Below are positions 23,340 to 30,858 of a stretch of DNA of 64,000 nt, one piece after another. The notes under the pieces are model-generated. The model searched no databases. It was not told the DNA's origin and saw nothing but the letters and a program-made list of their open reading frames with translations. Made by a program: the position numbers and the translations under genes. The stretch is from Saccharothrix tamanrassetensis (GTDB lineage Bacteria > Actinomycetota > Actinomycetes > Mycobacteriales > Pseudonocardiaceae), in the NCBI RefSeq assembly GCF_014203665.1, contig NZ_JACHJN010000003.1, forward strand, positions 620,001 to 684,000. The letters run 5' to 3'. How positions within the stretch are numbered: position 1 is the stretch's first letter; every line of letters starts with the position of its first letter.

Positions 23340-23714
23340 GTGAACGAGGACTGGTCGGCGGTCGCGCGCGCGATCAACGCCCGGACCAGAGAGCTGTCGA
23401 TGAGGCAGCGGGAGCTGTCGGAGAAGTCCGGCGTATCGCTGGCGATCGTGCGGGAGATCCAGCAGGGCCGGATCGAGCGGCGACGCAACCCACGAACTCT
23501 GGAAGCCCTTTCGACCGCTCTCGAATGGCACCCACAGCACTTGACGGCGGTGCTCAACGGCAAGGAACCGCCGCACGTCGAACCGTCGGCCGTGTCCGCC
23601 GAAGACCCGGTCGTCCCGCTGCTGAACGCGATCATCCGGGAGATCAGGGGCCTTCGAGCCCAGATCGGTGTTCTCGCAAATCGCCTTGATGACCGACCAC
23701 GAAAAGACGAGTAG
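23340..23714 (+). CDS. XRE-family regulator divergent from the excisionase operon
   Basis: 124 residues. N-terminal lambda-repressor-like domain: SMRQRELSEKSGVSLAIVREIQQGRIERRRNPRTLEALSTAL. The C-terminus is a short helix (LLNAIIREIRGLRAQIGVLANRL) that could dimerise. GTG at 23340 is preferred because GGAGG at 23330-23334 is correctly placed; an ATG at 23307 is in frame but has no ribosome site. Its position facing xis makes it the best candidate repressor of excision/transfer. Confidence 0.8.
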   Translation: MNEDWSAVARAINARTRELSMRQRELSEKSGVSLAIVREIQQGRIERRRNPRTLEALSTALEWHPQHLTAVLNGKEPPHVEPSAVSAEDPVVPLLNAIIREIRGLRAQIGVLANRLDDRPRKDE

Positions 23715-23861
23715 CTTGCGGTAGCTGGCTGGCGTTCGCCTGCTTGTCATGGCAACAGCAGACCGCCGGGAAGGGGGTCCAGATAATTGCCGGCGACTAA
23801 CACGCCTGCTGTTAGGTGGAGTTAAGTACGCAGGTCACGGCCTCAGGGGACGGGGGAGAAC

Positions 23862-25025
23862 GTGGCGAAGCGACAGCGGGGCGGACCGCCTCTCACGCGC
23901 CTACAGGGCATCCGTGAAGCGTCAGGCAAGACGCAGGACCAGGTGGTGCGCTACCTCCGCACTCGTGGGCCGCAGCTCGGGGTGTCGGTCGCGTCGGAGT
24001 CGTCGCTGCACATCATGCTGTCGAGGTGGGAGAACGGGCACGTAGAGGTCACAGAACCTGGTTATCGCCGCTTGTTCCGTGAGTTCTACGGTCGGTCCAA
24101 TGAAGAACTGGGCTTCCCGTCCGACTTGCTCAACGAAAGCACCGAAGAACTACGGGACCGACTGGTCATCGCGCGGAGTGTGGATCGCGAAACTCTCGAC
24201 CTGTTCCAGAGTCAAGTCAACGGCATCCGTGGTTCCGACAAGCGATTCGGTGCGGTCGCCGCGCTCGACCAGCTCGACAACCTCATCAAGCAAATGGAGC
24301 AGATGCGGTCTTTCAGCACCAACACTGAGCACCGCAAGCGCTTAGCCGCAACCCTGACCGATGCTCGTACCCTCGCTGGTTGGAAAGCTCTCGACCGTGG
24401 TTCTCAGACTCAAGCTTGGGAATACCACGAAGACGCCAAAGTTTCCGCACAGCAGGCGGACTCCCCGTATCTGTTGGCGCATGCCGCAGCTCAACAAGCC
24501 GTAATACTGCTGGACATCGGCGAGCCGGCTGCCGCAGTAGAACTCTTAGAATATGCTCGCTATGTAGCCGAAAACCGAGCGCCTTCACTGATGCAGGCAT
24601 GGCTCACAGCGGCCCATGGCGAAGGGCTCGCTGCCGCAGGTCGACACGACGATGCTCTACGTGCGTTCGACGACGCACACTCTCTTCTGCCGCAGGACCC
24701 GGCCGATCCAGAGCTGCCCTTCCTCCTACTCAACGACGCACACCTTTCCAGGTGGCGTGGGAGCGCGCTACTGCGCTTGGGAGACCACGAGGCAATTGAA
24801 GAACTGGAAGCAGCCGCACAGAAACTGCACACGTCGCCGAGTTCGGCAGTACGGGGCCAAGTGGGTATGTTCACCGACTTGGCCTTTGCGTACGCCGCCG
24901 CTGGCGATAGCCGGATGGCTCAGGAGTACGCACGGAAAGCGCGTCGTCTCGCAGCCCAAATCGGCTCCGACCGTCAACGGCGGCGGCTCGCAAACCTCGA
25001 ACTACCCGAGTCAGGTAGTCCCTGA
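23862..25025 (+). CDS. XRE/TPR regulator, second paralogue of the element
   Basis: 387 residues. The N-terminal XRE domain (LTRLQGIREASGKTQDQVVRYLRTRG..SVASESSLHIMLSRWENGHVEVTEPGYRRLFREFYG) is followed by TPR-like helices (about 170-380) ending ARRLAAQIGSDRQRRRLANL. Proteins of this type regularly sit beside a NUDIX gene in actinomycete elements, as here. A GGGGGAG site precedes GTG 23862. A 6-bp inverted repeat (CTAACA 23797-23802 with TGTTAG 23810-23815) in its leader may be an operator. It ends overlapping the convergent NUDIX gene by 15 bp. Confidence 0.85.
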   Translation: MAKRQRGGPPLTRLQGIREASGKTQDQVVRYLRTRGPQLGVSVASESSLHIMLSRWENGHVEVTEPGYRRLFREFYGRSNEELGFPSDLLNESTEELRDRLVIARSVDRETLDLFQSQVNGIRGSDKRFGAVAALDQLDNLIKQMEQMRSFSTNTEHRKRLAATLTDARTLAGWKALDRGSQTQAWEYHEDAKVSAQQADSPYLLAHAAAQQAVILLDIGEPAAAVELLEYARYVAENRAPSLMQAWLTAAHGEGLAAAGRHDDALRAFDDAHSLLPQDPADPELPFLLLNDAHLSRWRGSALLRLGDHEAIEELEAAAQKLHTSPSSAVRGQVGMFTDLAFAYAAAGDSRMAQEYARKARRLAAQIGSDRQRRRLANLELPESGSP

Positions 25026-25574
25026 ATTGCGCGAAGCCAAGTAGAACAACAACGGCACGATAGCTCCGGACCCCAACACCTCACCGCGCTTCACAAGCTC
25101 AAGCATGCGGTTGATCGGAATCCACTCGATCCGAGCAGCCTCTTCGGCGTCTGTAGGCTCCCCAACCTTCTCGGCCTGACGCCAGATATACGCGTTGACC
25201 GGAGCATCCACCATCCCCGGCAACGGCTGAAAAGAAGCAAGATGCTCCGGCTCCCCAACCGGTCGCCACCCAGTCTCTTCTTCGGCCTCCCGCGCAGCAG
25301 TAACGGCCGGATCCTCGCCCTCCTCGACGAGCCCACCAATAAGCTCATACCCCCACTGATCCACCGCGAACCGATACCGCCAGAGCGTTAGTACCTCTTC
25401 ACGATCATTTAGCAATAGTGCAACGGCGACATGGTGAAGCGTGACAACGTGGTGCTCGAACCGGTTACCGTCAGGCGGTTCAACGTCCACCAGCTTCAGT
25501 TTTATCCAATAATTGTCGTAGATCTCCCGCTCGCCGTGGATGTTCCATTTCAGTTCCTCTGGGTAGTCTGACAC
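25011..25574 (-). CDS. NUDIX hydrolase of the element
   Basis: 187 residues. The Nudix box GGLVEEGEDPAVTAAREAEEETGW is complete (G-x5-E-x7-R-E-U-x-E-E-x-G-U), within an ADP-ribose-pyrophosphatase-like frame (YDNYWIKLKLVDVEPPDGNRFEHHVV, then LLNDREEVLTLWRYRFAVDQWGYEL). It hydrolyses a nucleoside-diphosphate-linked compound; the substrate is unknown. GTG at 25574 is preferred because homologues start SDYPEELKW; an ATG at 25610 is possible. NUDIX genes next to XRE/TPR regulators are a recurrent AICE module whose purpose is not established. Confidence 0.88.
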   Translation of the reverse strand: MSDYPEELKWNIHGEREIYDNYWIKLKLVDVEPPDGNRFEHHVVTLHHVAVALLLNDREEVLTLWRYRFAVDQWGYELIGGLVEEGEDPAVTAAREAEEETGWRPVGEPEHLASFQPLPGMVDAPVNAYIWRQAEKVGEPTDAEEAARIEWIPINRMLELVKRGEVLGSGAIVPLLFYLASRNSGTT

Positions 25575-25637
25575 GTCCGCAAGTCTACGAGAGTTGCTCG
25601 CCCAAGTCATTGCCCAAGGGGAGTTGGCCGGTAGCCG

Positions 25638-27104
25638 TCACCCCCATGGGACCGGGTGCGTGTCTCCAGCCCATCTTGGGGAGGCCATTCGAGAGCTGTA
25701 TTGCCCCTTGTAGTCGAGCCAATAGAGGATGCAGGTCTCAAGAAAGTAGTGGGCTACGATTCTGCACTCGATCCATTGCTTGGCGGACCAGGAGAGGATT
25801 CTTTGGCTCGTGGGATGCATCACCTCGTTGCGGATCTTTGTTATGCAACCGAGTGCATCGCGCGTCACCCCGTCCCTACTCTTCAAGGAATCGCTGACAT
25901 CTTGAAGGAATTCGAAGTGCCCGGGAATCGACATGTCGATTTTGGCGGCGTTCAGTATTCTCCCGATCAGGATATCCGCTGATGTGTTTCTAAAATAGTT
26001 TCCGGAAACCTCCCGATTTTCGACTACCAGTATGTTGTGTGCAAGGAGGAGAAGTCCTGTTACGTACCCGCCTACGGCCAGCTCGGGGTCGGGGCTTCGG
26101 TTAGCTTGTATTAGATACTTCAGAACTAATCTCAGTACGTCAGCTTTCAGCTCGTTTGTGCAAGTGGCAAGTACTTTTCTTCCGAGTTCTGTGAACTGTG
26201 TGTTTGCGATGTGGCTGTCGCGAAATGACTCAATAGGCTCAGCTGGGTCGACCCTTGCGCTGTCCCACTGTGTCCAGACCGCTTTGCGAGCGCTACTCCC
26301 GATCGGTAGCAGCGCGCTGGTGTGTCTCCCTGTCATAAGGGAGAAAGCAAAATTGAGACTCTTTAGTATGGTTCGAAAGTCTTCGCTTCTGAACTCTTTG
26401 TTATCGAACCTGCTGATTCGCCCTATGTGAGTGATTCCGTATCCGCGTGCGTTGATTAGGGATTTGTGGTAGTCGCGATCGGCATGTGCGAGCTTGTCCA
26501 GTCGAATTCGCCAATCGCCGAACGATATCTCCGTCCGTGCTCTCGCTATGCGGTTTCCGCCGTAGCGCACGAGTAAACCATCGTTCGACCTCCAGCCATT
26601 AGGGAGCAGGAAGTGCACCGCTGTCATTGTTCTGCTGGGGGCTAGCTCGAACCGCTGTAGTGATTGTTCGAGTATTTGGTAGTCATCGTTTGGCGTATCT
26701 TCTTCGTATGCCTTGTATTCGCGAGAGGCGGCGGCCGAACTGGGGAGATCGAAGTCTTTCGGCAGTTCGAGGTGTGGTAGAGGTTTCCAGATCGGGCCAC
26801 TATCGTCCAAAAATTCATCGAGTAGGTTCGGCGGAGGTTCCTTTCCTCCTGATGCATGCAGCTGTACGTATGGCTTCCAGTTGAAATGGATGGTCCCAGT
26901 AAATGGATTTTCAGCCGCTGGGTCCAATTTGAAAGTTGTTTTCGCTAGAACGATCTGTTCATCGATTCCCATTCGCAGGTAAGGATGGTCGAGGCAGTCG
27001 GTCGCTTTGCGAACCTTGCTCGACTGGTCGCTTGGTGGGCTCGTGGGGTAAAATGTGAGGGGTCCGTCAGTTTTCTCGTTCGCAGGGTCGTGTGACTCAC
27101 TCAT
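25638..27104 (-). CDS. AT-richer cargo protein with C-terminal HEPN-type motif (possible defence effector)
   Basis: 488 residues, with base composition near 50% GC against about 70% around it. The central part (LPNGWRSNDGLLVRYGGNRIARARTEISFGDWRIRLDKL..GYGITHIGRISRFDNKEF) resembles the YopA-type central domain seen in phage- and element-borne proteins. The C-terminal helical part contains RNEVMH (Arg425-His430), the RNxxxH pattern of HEPN RNases used in abortive infection (ApeA-like, RloC-like). No catalytic role is proven. It stands alone just inside the right att site, the usual cargo position, and its composition makes it a natural Lsr2 target. Confidence 0.65.
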   Translation of the reverse strand: MSESHDPANEKTDGPLTFYPTSPPSDQSSKVRKATDCLDHPYLRMGIDEQIVLAKTTFKLDPAAENPFTGTIHFNWKPYVQLHASGGKEPPPNLLDEFLDDSGPIWKPLPHLELPKDFDLPSSAAASREYKAYEEDTPNDDYQILEQSLQRFELAPSRTMTAVHFLLPNGWRSNDGLLVRYGGNRIARARTEISFGDWRIRLDKLAHADRDYHKSLINARGYGITHIGRISRFDNKEFRSEDFRTILKSLNFAFSLMTGRHTSALLPIGSSARKAVWTQWDSARVDPAEPIESFRDSHIANTQFTELGRKVLATCTNELKADVLRLVLKYLIQANRSPDPELAVGGYVTGLLLLAHNILVVENREVSGNYFRNTSADILIGRILNAAKIDMSIPGHFEFLQDVSDSLKSRDGVTRDALGCITKIRNEVMHPTSQRILSWSAKQWIECRIVAHYFLETCILYWLDYKGQYSSRMASPRWAGDTHPVPWG

Positions 27105-27214
27105 TTTCCCTCTGTATGGTTGAGTAGTCGGGTGAAAGTAAGCTACATCCTCTAGGTACTTCGCGCAGCCTCAACCGGGTTGGACTGCTGAAGTCCCGAG
27201 AGAGGCCAGAGCTT

Positions 27215-27233
27215 GTCCATGAGGCTGTCCATG
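27215..27233 (+). repeat. Paired GTCCATG motif, copy 1 (candidate integrase arm site)
   Basis: GTCCATG at 27215-27221 and 27227-27233, 12 bp apart, followed by AACC. The second box begins 98 bp before the att core at 27325. The same pair with the same spacing precedes the second right-hand att copy (28726-28744), whereas the rest of the two flanks differs. Confidence 0.6.
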
Positions 27234-27324
27234 AACCACCTCCTGAGTTGCCTCTGATACCAAGATCGTCCCACTTGGGGCTAGCCTCAACCCAGGTCGC
27301 CATAGGTACCTTGGCTACGTAGCC

Positions 27325-27370
27325 GACTCAAAATCCGTCCAGTGTGCGTTCGAGTCGCACCGGGGGCACA
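27325..27370 (+). repeat. att core, copy 2 (right end of the main element)
   Basis: Identical 46 bp to 15033-15078. The 5' half of a tRNA is absent upstream, so this is an att remnant and not a second tRNA gene. The 221 bp between the HEPN-type gene and this site hold no gene, only the paired GTCCATG motif. Confidence 0.95.
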
Positions 27371-27527
27371 TCGCATTCGCCTACATCGGCCTCTGACCTG
27401 TGATCTTCCGGTCGAGGGTCGATCTTGTCCCCACCTGGTCGGTTCGTCGGGTGTCGGACCAGTTACGGGTTGTTGTCGTTGAGCCGACCGCGTACTGTAT
27501 CCCTTCGGATACGTCGCTGGAGGCAGC

Positions 27528-28049
27528 ATGGCGGACATGACGGAGATGCTTGTCCAAGCGAGGCGCGCTGCGGGGCTCAGTCAAGAGGAACTCGCACGTC
27601 GAGCAGGTACTTCGCGGCCGACGCTGTCCGCCTACGAACACGGACGGAAGTCGCCCACGGTGGACACGTTGGGGCGGTTGCTGGCTGAAGCCGGTCACGA
27701 CTTGGTAGTCGTGCCCGTGCCGCAGGTTGTCGAGCACGTGACTTCGCGGGGTCGCGTGGTCTTCACGTTGAGTGAGCTTCCTCGGCTTCCGGTGGACCGG
27801 GCTTTTTCCGTCGTGACCCTGCCGATCCACTTGAACTGGTCCGCGCCGGAGCGGCGGTTCAACCTGGCCAGCCGGTCCGAACGGGCGCGCGTCTACGAGA
27901 TCGTGCTTCGCGAGGGTGGGCCGGAGGACGTGATCACGTACGTGGACGGTGCTCTTCTCATCGACTTGTGGGACGAACTCGTCCTTCCTCGTGACGTCCG
28001 AGCCGCTTGGTCCTCGGTTGTCGGTCGTGCCGGGGCAGAGGCCGCGTGA
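27528..28049 (+). CDS. XRE-type antitoxin of a nucleotidyltransferase toxin-antitoxin pair
   Basis: 173 residues. N-terminal helix-turn-helix: LVQARRAAGLSQEELARRAGTSRPTLSAYEHGRKSPTVDTLGRLLAEAGHDL. The C-terminal part (about 85-170) has no recognised fold and is probably the toxin-binding region. The start has GGAGGCAGC before ATG 27528. It overlaps the toxin gene by 4 bp, the usual antitoxin-first layout. It is the first gene of the integrase-less module between att copies 2 and 3, where it would stabilise the inserted DNA or defend against phage. Confidence 0.82.
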   Translation: MADMTEMLVQARRAAGLSQEELARRAGTSRPTLSAYEHGRKSPTVDTLGRLLAEAGHDLVVVPVPQVVEHVTSRGRVVFTLSELPRLPVDRAFSVVTLPIHLNWSAPERRFNLASRSERARVYEIVLREGGPEDVITYVDGALLIDLWDELVLPRDVRAAWSSVVGRAGAEAA

Positions 28050-28705
28050 TGTCCGACGAGTCGTCTCCGGAGGGCTTGACCGACTTCCAGGTCGAGGTGG
28101 CCAGGGTGTTCTTCGGCCTTGCGGAGAGCGAGGGGTTCCTGCTCGCGGGCGGCGCGGCACTGGTGGCTCAAGCCTTGACCGACCGGCCCACACAAGACTT
28201 GGACTTCTTCGCCGGTCCTGATAGCGGAAGTGTTGTTGTCGCTCGGGACGCCTTCGAAACGGCCGCGCAAGAGCGGGGCTGGTCTGTGCGGCGCGTGCGG
28301 GACGGGGTGACGTTCTGCCGGCTGGTGGTTTCCGGGTCGGATTCGTTGGTGGTCGATCTCGCGCTGGACACGCCTCCCAGCAGGCCGCCTACAGCCAGCT
28401 TCATCGGGCCGACGTTCGACTTGGAGGAGCTGGCTGGCCGTAAGACGCTCGCCCTGTTCGACCGTGCGGAAGCTCGCGACTTCACGGACGTCTACGCGTT
28501 GGTCCAGCGTTATGGCAAAGAACTACTGCTTGCCCGCGCCGCTGAAGTCGACATGGGGTTCGACATGGCGGTCTTCGCGCAGATGCTCGGAACGCTGTCC
28601 CGCTTCGAGGACGGCGAACTCCCCATCCCCGGTGGCCGAGTGTCGGAACTCCGATCGTTCTTCGCGAGCTGGGCCGTCGAGCTGGTCGACAGCCTCGCTA
28701 GTTGA
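28046..28705 (+). CDS. AbiEii/MenT-type nucleotidyltransferase toxin
   Basis: 219 residues. The N-terminal nucleotidyltransferase signature FLLAGGAALVAQALTDRPTQDLDFFA (G-G-x..R-x-T-x-D-L-D-F, metal-binding Asp pair) and LVVDLALDTPPSRPP (third acidic residue) place it in the AbiEii/COG2253 family. Related toxins modify tRNA 3' ends with nucleotides. The LAGRKTLALFDRAEARDFTDVYAL block (K..L..R...RD..D) is characteristic of this family. GTG at 28046 gives the GTGA overlap; ATG at 28049 is equally possible. Abortive-infection or maintenance function is inferred from family and location. Confidence 0.85.
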   Translation: MMSDESSPEGLTDFQVEVARVFFGLAESEGFLLAGGAALVAQALTDRPTQDLDFFAGPDSGSVVVARDAFETAAQERGWSVRRVRDGVTFCRLVVSGSDSLVVDLALDTPPSRPPTASFIGPTFDLEELAGRKTLALFDRAEARDFTDVYALVQRYGKELLLARAAEVDMGFDMAVFAQMLGTLSRFEDGELPIPGGRVSELRSFFASWAVELVDSLAS

Positions 28706-28725
28706 TCATCCTTTGTGGATCGGTC

Positions 28726-28744
28726 GTCCATGGAGGTGTCCATG
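28726..28744 (+). repeat. Paired GTCCATG motif, copy 2 (candidate integrase arm site)
   Basis: GTCCATG at 28726-28732 and 28738-28744, with the same 12-bp period, the same following AACC and the same 98-bp distance to the att core as copy 1. Confidence 0.6.
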
Positions 28745-28835
28745 AACCGCTGTGCTGCCGTGCCTGGTCTACCTCAACCGGTGCAACTACGAGGCTCAGT
28801 CGCCAGTGGTGATGTCGATCGCCTGGCTTGCAGGT

Positions 28836-28882
28836 GGACTCAAAATCCGTCCAGTGTGCGTTCGAGTCGCACCGGGGGCACA
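28836..28882 (+). repeat. att core, copy 3 (outer right end)
   Basis: 47 bp matching the tRNA 3' end from 15032 to 15078. It marks the outer boundary of the second module. Sequence beyond it carries an IS remnant and then ordinary chromosomal-type genes. Confidence 0.95.
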
Positions 28883-28923
28883 TACATGTCACGCACCGGC
28901 CGTCATCCGTGGTTGTGGTGCAT

Positions 28924-29115
28924 CTGTCCGCAAGGTCCGGTTCGTCGGATCTGTCCGAGCGGTACGGGCCGTGGGAGATCGTGCACGGGCGGCTGCGGTT
29001 GTGGACCGCCGAGGGCACCTGGCAACGGACCCCGGACCGGGTGATCGTCAAGGACGGCCCGGTCGGAGAGTCGGAGCGGATTGCCCTGGCGCGCAAGAAG
29101 ATGGTCATCGCCGGA
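28924..29115 (+). pseudogene. IS5-type transposase remnant
   Basis: About 64 codons read LSERYGPWEIVHGRLRLWTAEGTWQR, the typical N-terminal DUF4096-like block of actinobacterial IS5-group transposases (RYGPWxTVxxRxRRWTxDGTW). No DDE catalytic part follows and the frame runs into unrelated residues, so it is a decayed fragment. Its position directly outside the outer att copy suggests older insertions at this tRNA hot spot. Confidence 0.65.
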
Positions 29116-29229
29116 ACCGGCACGTCGACCCCGCACCGAGCTGCGTGGGGCCGAGGAGTCGGGCGTCGAGACGATGACCGGCGAAGCTTTGACGTTGCTG
29201 TACAACAGGTTCCGTGTCGCTGACAACCT

Positions 29230-29268
29230 CAAGGGGTGGTCCTCCGCGAGCGGGAGAACCACCCCTTG
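29230..29268. terminator. Hairpin
   Basis: An 11-bp perfect stem (29230-29240 with 29258-29268), extended by CCTCC/GGGAG with slippage, with a 17-nt loop region. It lies beyond the 3' end of the minus-strand secreted-protein gene and the IS remnant and is a plausible terminator for either. The rest of 28883-29404 holds no intact gene. Confidence 0.6.
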
Positions 29269-29404
29269 GGGTGCGCCGGTTGACCAGCGGATCGATCAGA
29301 AACCGGTCAACAGGCGAACGGCTCGGCTGCCGGGTTGCCGAGGCGCCGGCGGGCGGCAGGTCGCCGGGATGGTGGCTGCAGGCGCCCGGCTCGGCTCCGC
29401 GCGG

Positions 29405-29857
29405 CTAGCAACGTTGCCAGGAGCCCCAGTTGCCGTTGCCCGGATCGATGCTGCACCAGAACGAACCTCCCCCGGAGGCCACGTACACCTCGACCAACCG
29501 CATTCCGGTGCTCTGGTCCCAGTGCACGTTGGAGATGAGATCCGCCCTGCCGTTGTGCGGCATCTGCTTCCACCCGCCGCTGCCCGGCCACGCGTGCCAG
29601 ATCGTGCGGTCGGGCGCGATGCCGAAGGCTTCCAGTCGGCCACTGAGGAACCAGTTGACCTCCCAAATGGTCGTGGCGTCGCGGAACGTTCCCGTGTAGC
29701 CGTAGTAGGTGGCCTGGTACGACAGCGCTCCGACCGGATCGGCCGCAGTGGTCGGTGACGCGGCGACGGCGGTGGCCGGCGACATGACAGCCACCAGCGC
29801 GGCGGCCAAGAACGTTCCCGACAACAGTCGCGCCGTTCGGCGCAGCAGAGTCGACAT
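29405..29857 (-). CDS. Small secreted protein with lectin-propeller-like repeats
   Basis: 150 residues with a clear Sec signal peptide (MSTLLRRTARLLSGTFLAAALVAVMSPATAVAA, cleavage near 32). The mature part repeats a W/G-rich pattern (LEAFGIAPDRTIWHAWPGSGGWKQMPHNGRADL) like blades of PLL/tachylectin-type propellers, but there is room for only about two blades, so an oligomer or a truncated form is possible. Two cysteines near the end (FWCSID, WQRC) may pair. ATG at 29857 has an AGGGGAG site. Sugar binding is a guess from the blade pattern. Confidence 0.72.
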   Translation of the reverse strand: MSTLLRRTARLLSGTFLAAALVAVMSPATAVAASPTTAADPVGALSYQATYYGYTGTFRDATTIWEVNWFLSGRLEAFGIAPDRTIWHAWPGSGGWKQMPHNGRADLISNVHWDQSTGMRLVEVYVASGGGSFWCSIDPGNGNWGSWQRC

Positions 29858-30137
29858 GGATGAACTCCCCTCTTCGAAGAACAAGTCAGCGATCGACCGC
29901 GGTGACACACCGATGTGCCACCGGATTTCCCCCACTCGAACCAAATGCCGGTCATATCCGCAACCGGCGGATGGCCGTGTGGATCCAGCGTGGCAAGGGG
30001 CGCGCCGGCCTGCCAAGGGCATCGGCCTGTCCCGGACAGCTCACCGGTGTCCTGCCTGGCAGGCGGCTGTGTCCGGTCCGCCGGACAAGACCGGGAGGGC
30101 ACTGGCCGGACGTGGTGCGATCATCCATGATGAACCG

Positions 30138-30710
30138 ATGACCTTGAATGAGATCCAGCCGGAGTCGGCGCACGACGTTCCGAAGTTCATCGGCCTGCTG
30201 CGGCTGCTCAAACAGCATTCCGGCCGCACTCTGCGCCAACTGGAGGAGAAGGCGGCGGAACAGGATTCGGTGCTGCCTCGAAGCACGGTGGCCGACATGT
30301 TGCGCGGCACAGGCCTGCCCCGACCGGAATTGCTCGCGGCGTTCGTGCGAGCCTGCGACGACGAGCAGCGGCTGGCGCAGTGGTTACGCGTGCGCGAGCG
30401 CCTGGCCGTCGACCCGCACCTCGACCCGAGCCCGGCGGCCACCGCTCTCGACCGCGCTCACGACGCGGATCCCGTGCTTGCGGCCGAGCCCTCGCGGTGG
30501 GGTGCGCGGGCGGTCGCGGCGTCGGTCGTCGCCGTGCTCGCGGCGATCGTCCTGTTGCTGGCCGTGGTGATGTCGGTGAGGACGGCGGGCTCGGACGTGG
30601 AGATCGTGGAAGGCCGGCACGCGCCGTCGACCAGCTCGAGCGGTGACGATCACCGGGTTCTCTCTGTCGGCGGAGATGGTCACCGGTTCAGCGGCGGGAG
30701 TCGCACGTGA
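30138..30710 (+). CDS. Helix-turn-helix protein with C-terminal membrane helix
   Basis: 190 residues. The N-terminal XRE-like domain (FIGLLRLLKQHSGRTLRQLEEKAAEQDSVLPRSTVADMLRGTGLPRPELLAAFVRACDD) is followed by a helix at about 130-152 (AVAASVVAVLAAIVLLLAVVMSV) and a Ser/Gly-rich outside tail. Membrane-tethered XRE proteins of this type are common in Pseudonocardiales and are thought to be one-component or structural regulators. The chosen ATG is the only start in a suitable position. The gene stands alone; the 280-bp gap before it holds nothing recognisable. Confidence 0.75.
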   Translation: MTLNEIQPESAHDVPKFIGLLRLLKQHSGRTLRQLEEKAAEQDSVLPRSTVADMLRGTGLPRPELLAAFVRACDDEQRLAQWLRVRERLAVDPHLDPSPAATALDRAHDADPVLAAEPSRWGARAVAASVVAVLAAIVLLLAVVMSVRTAGSDVEIVEGRHAPSTSSSGDDHRVLSVGGDGHRFSGGSRT

Positions 30711-30858
30711 CATCCGCAAGCACGTCGCACGTACCGCATCGCTGGTGAATCGGCACCCGGCGGCACACGGTCGCGGGGGTTCGGGGGTGCGGGTGGGTGC
30801 CGGTCGTCGGTCTCGTGTCGTGGTCGGGTGCTGTCCGGCGAGGGGGTGGTGTGGGTGG

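Larger units (their letters stand above)
15003..28882 (+). mobile_element. Actinomycete integrative conjugative element plus a second att-bounded module
   Basis: A 13.9-kb insertion at a tRNA gene. It is bounded on the left by the intact tRNA (15003-15076) and on the right by two further copies of its 3' end. The main element (to 27370) carries a tyrosine integrase, excisionase, FtsK/TraB-like translocase, Spd-like membrane proteins, regulators, NUDIX and a HEPN-type cargo gene. The second module (27371-28882) has no integrase, only a helix-turn-helix/nucleotidyltransferase pair. No RepSA-type replication initiator is recognisable; a Prim-Pol-like protein at 18335 is the only replication candidate. 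This layout fits an AICE with an accreted cis-mobilisable cassette. Confidence 0.9.

Noticed and set aside
27325..27370. Second and third tRNA genes at the repeated 46-bp sequence
   Set aside because: Only the 3' half of the tRNA is present; the acceptor 5' strand and D-arm are missing at 27300 and at 28810, so these are att remnants.
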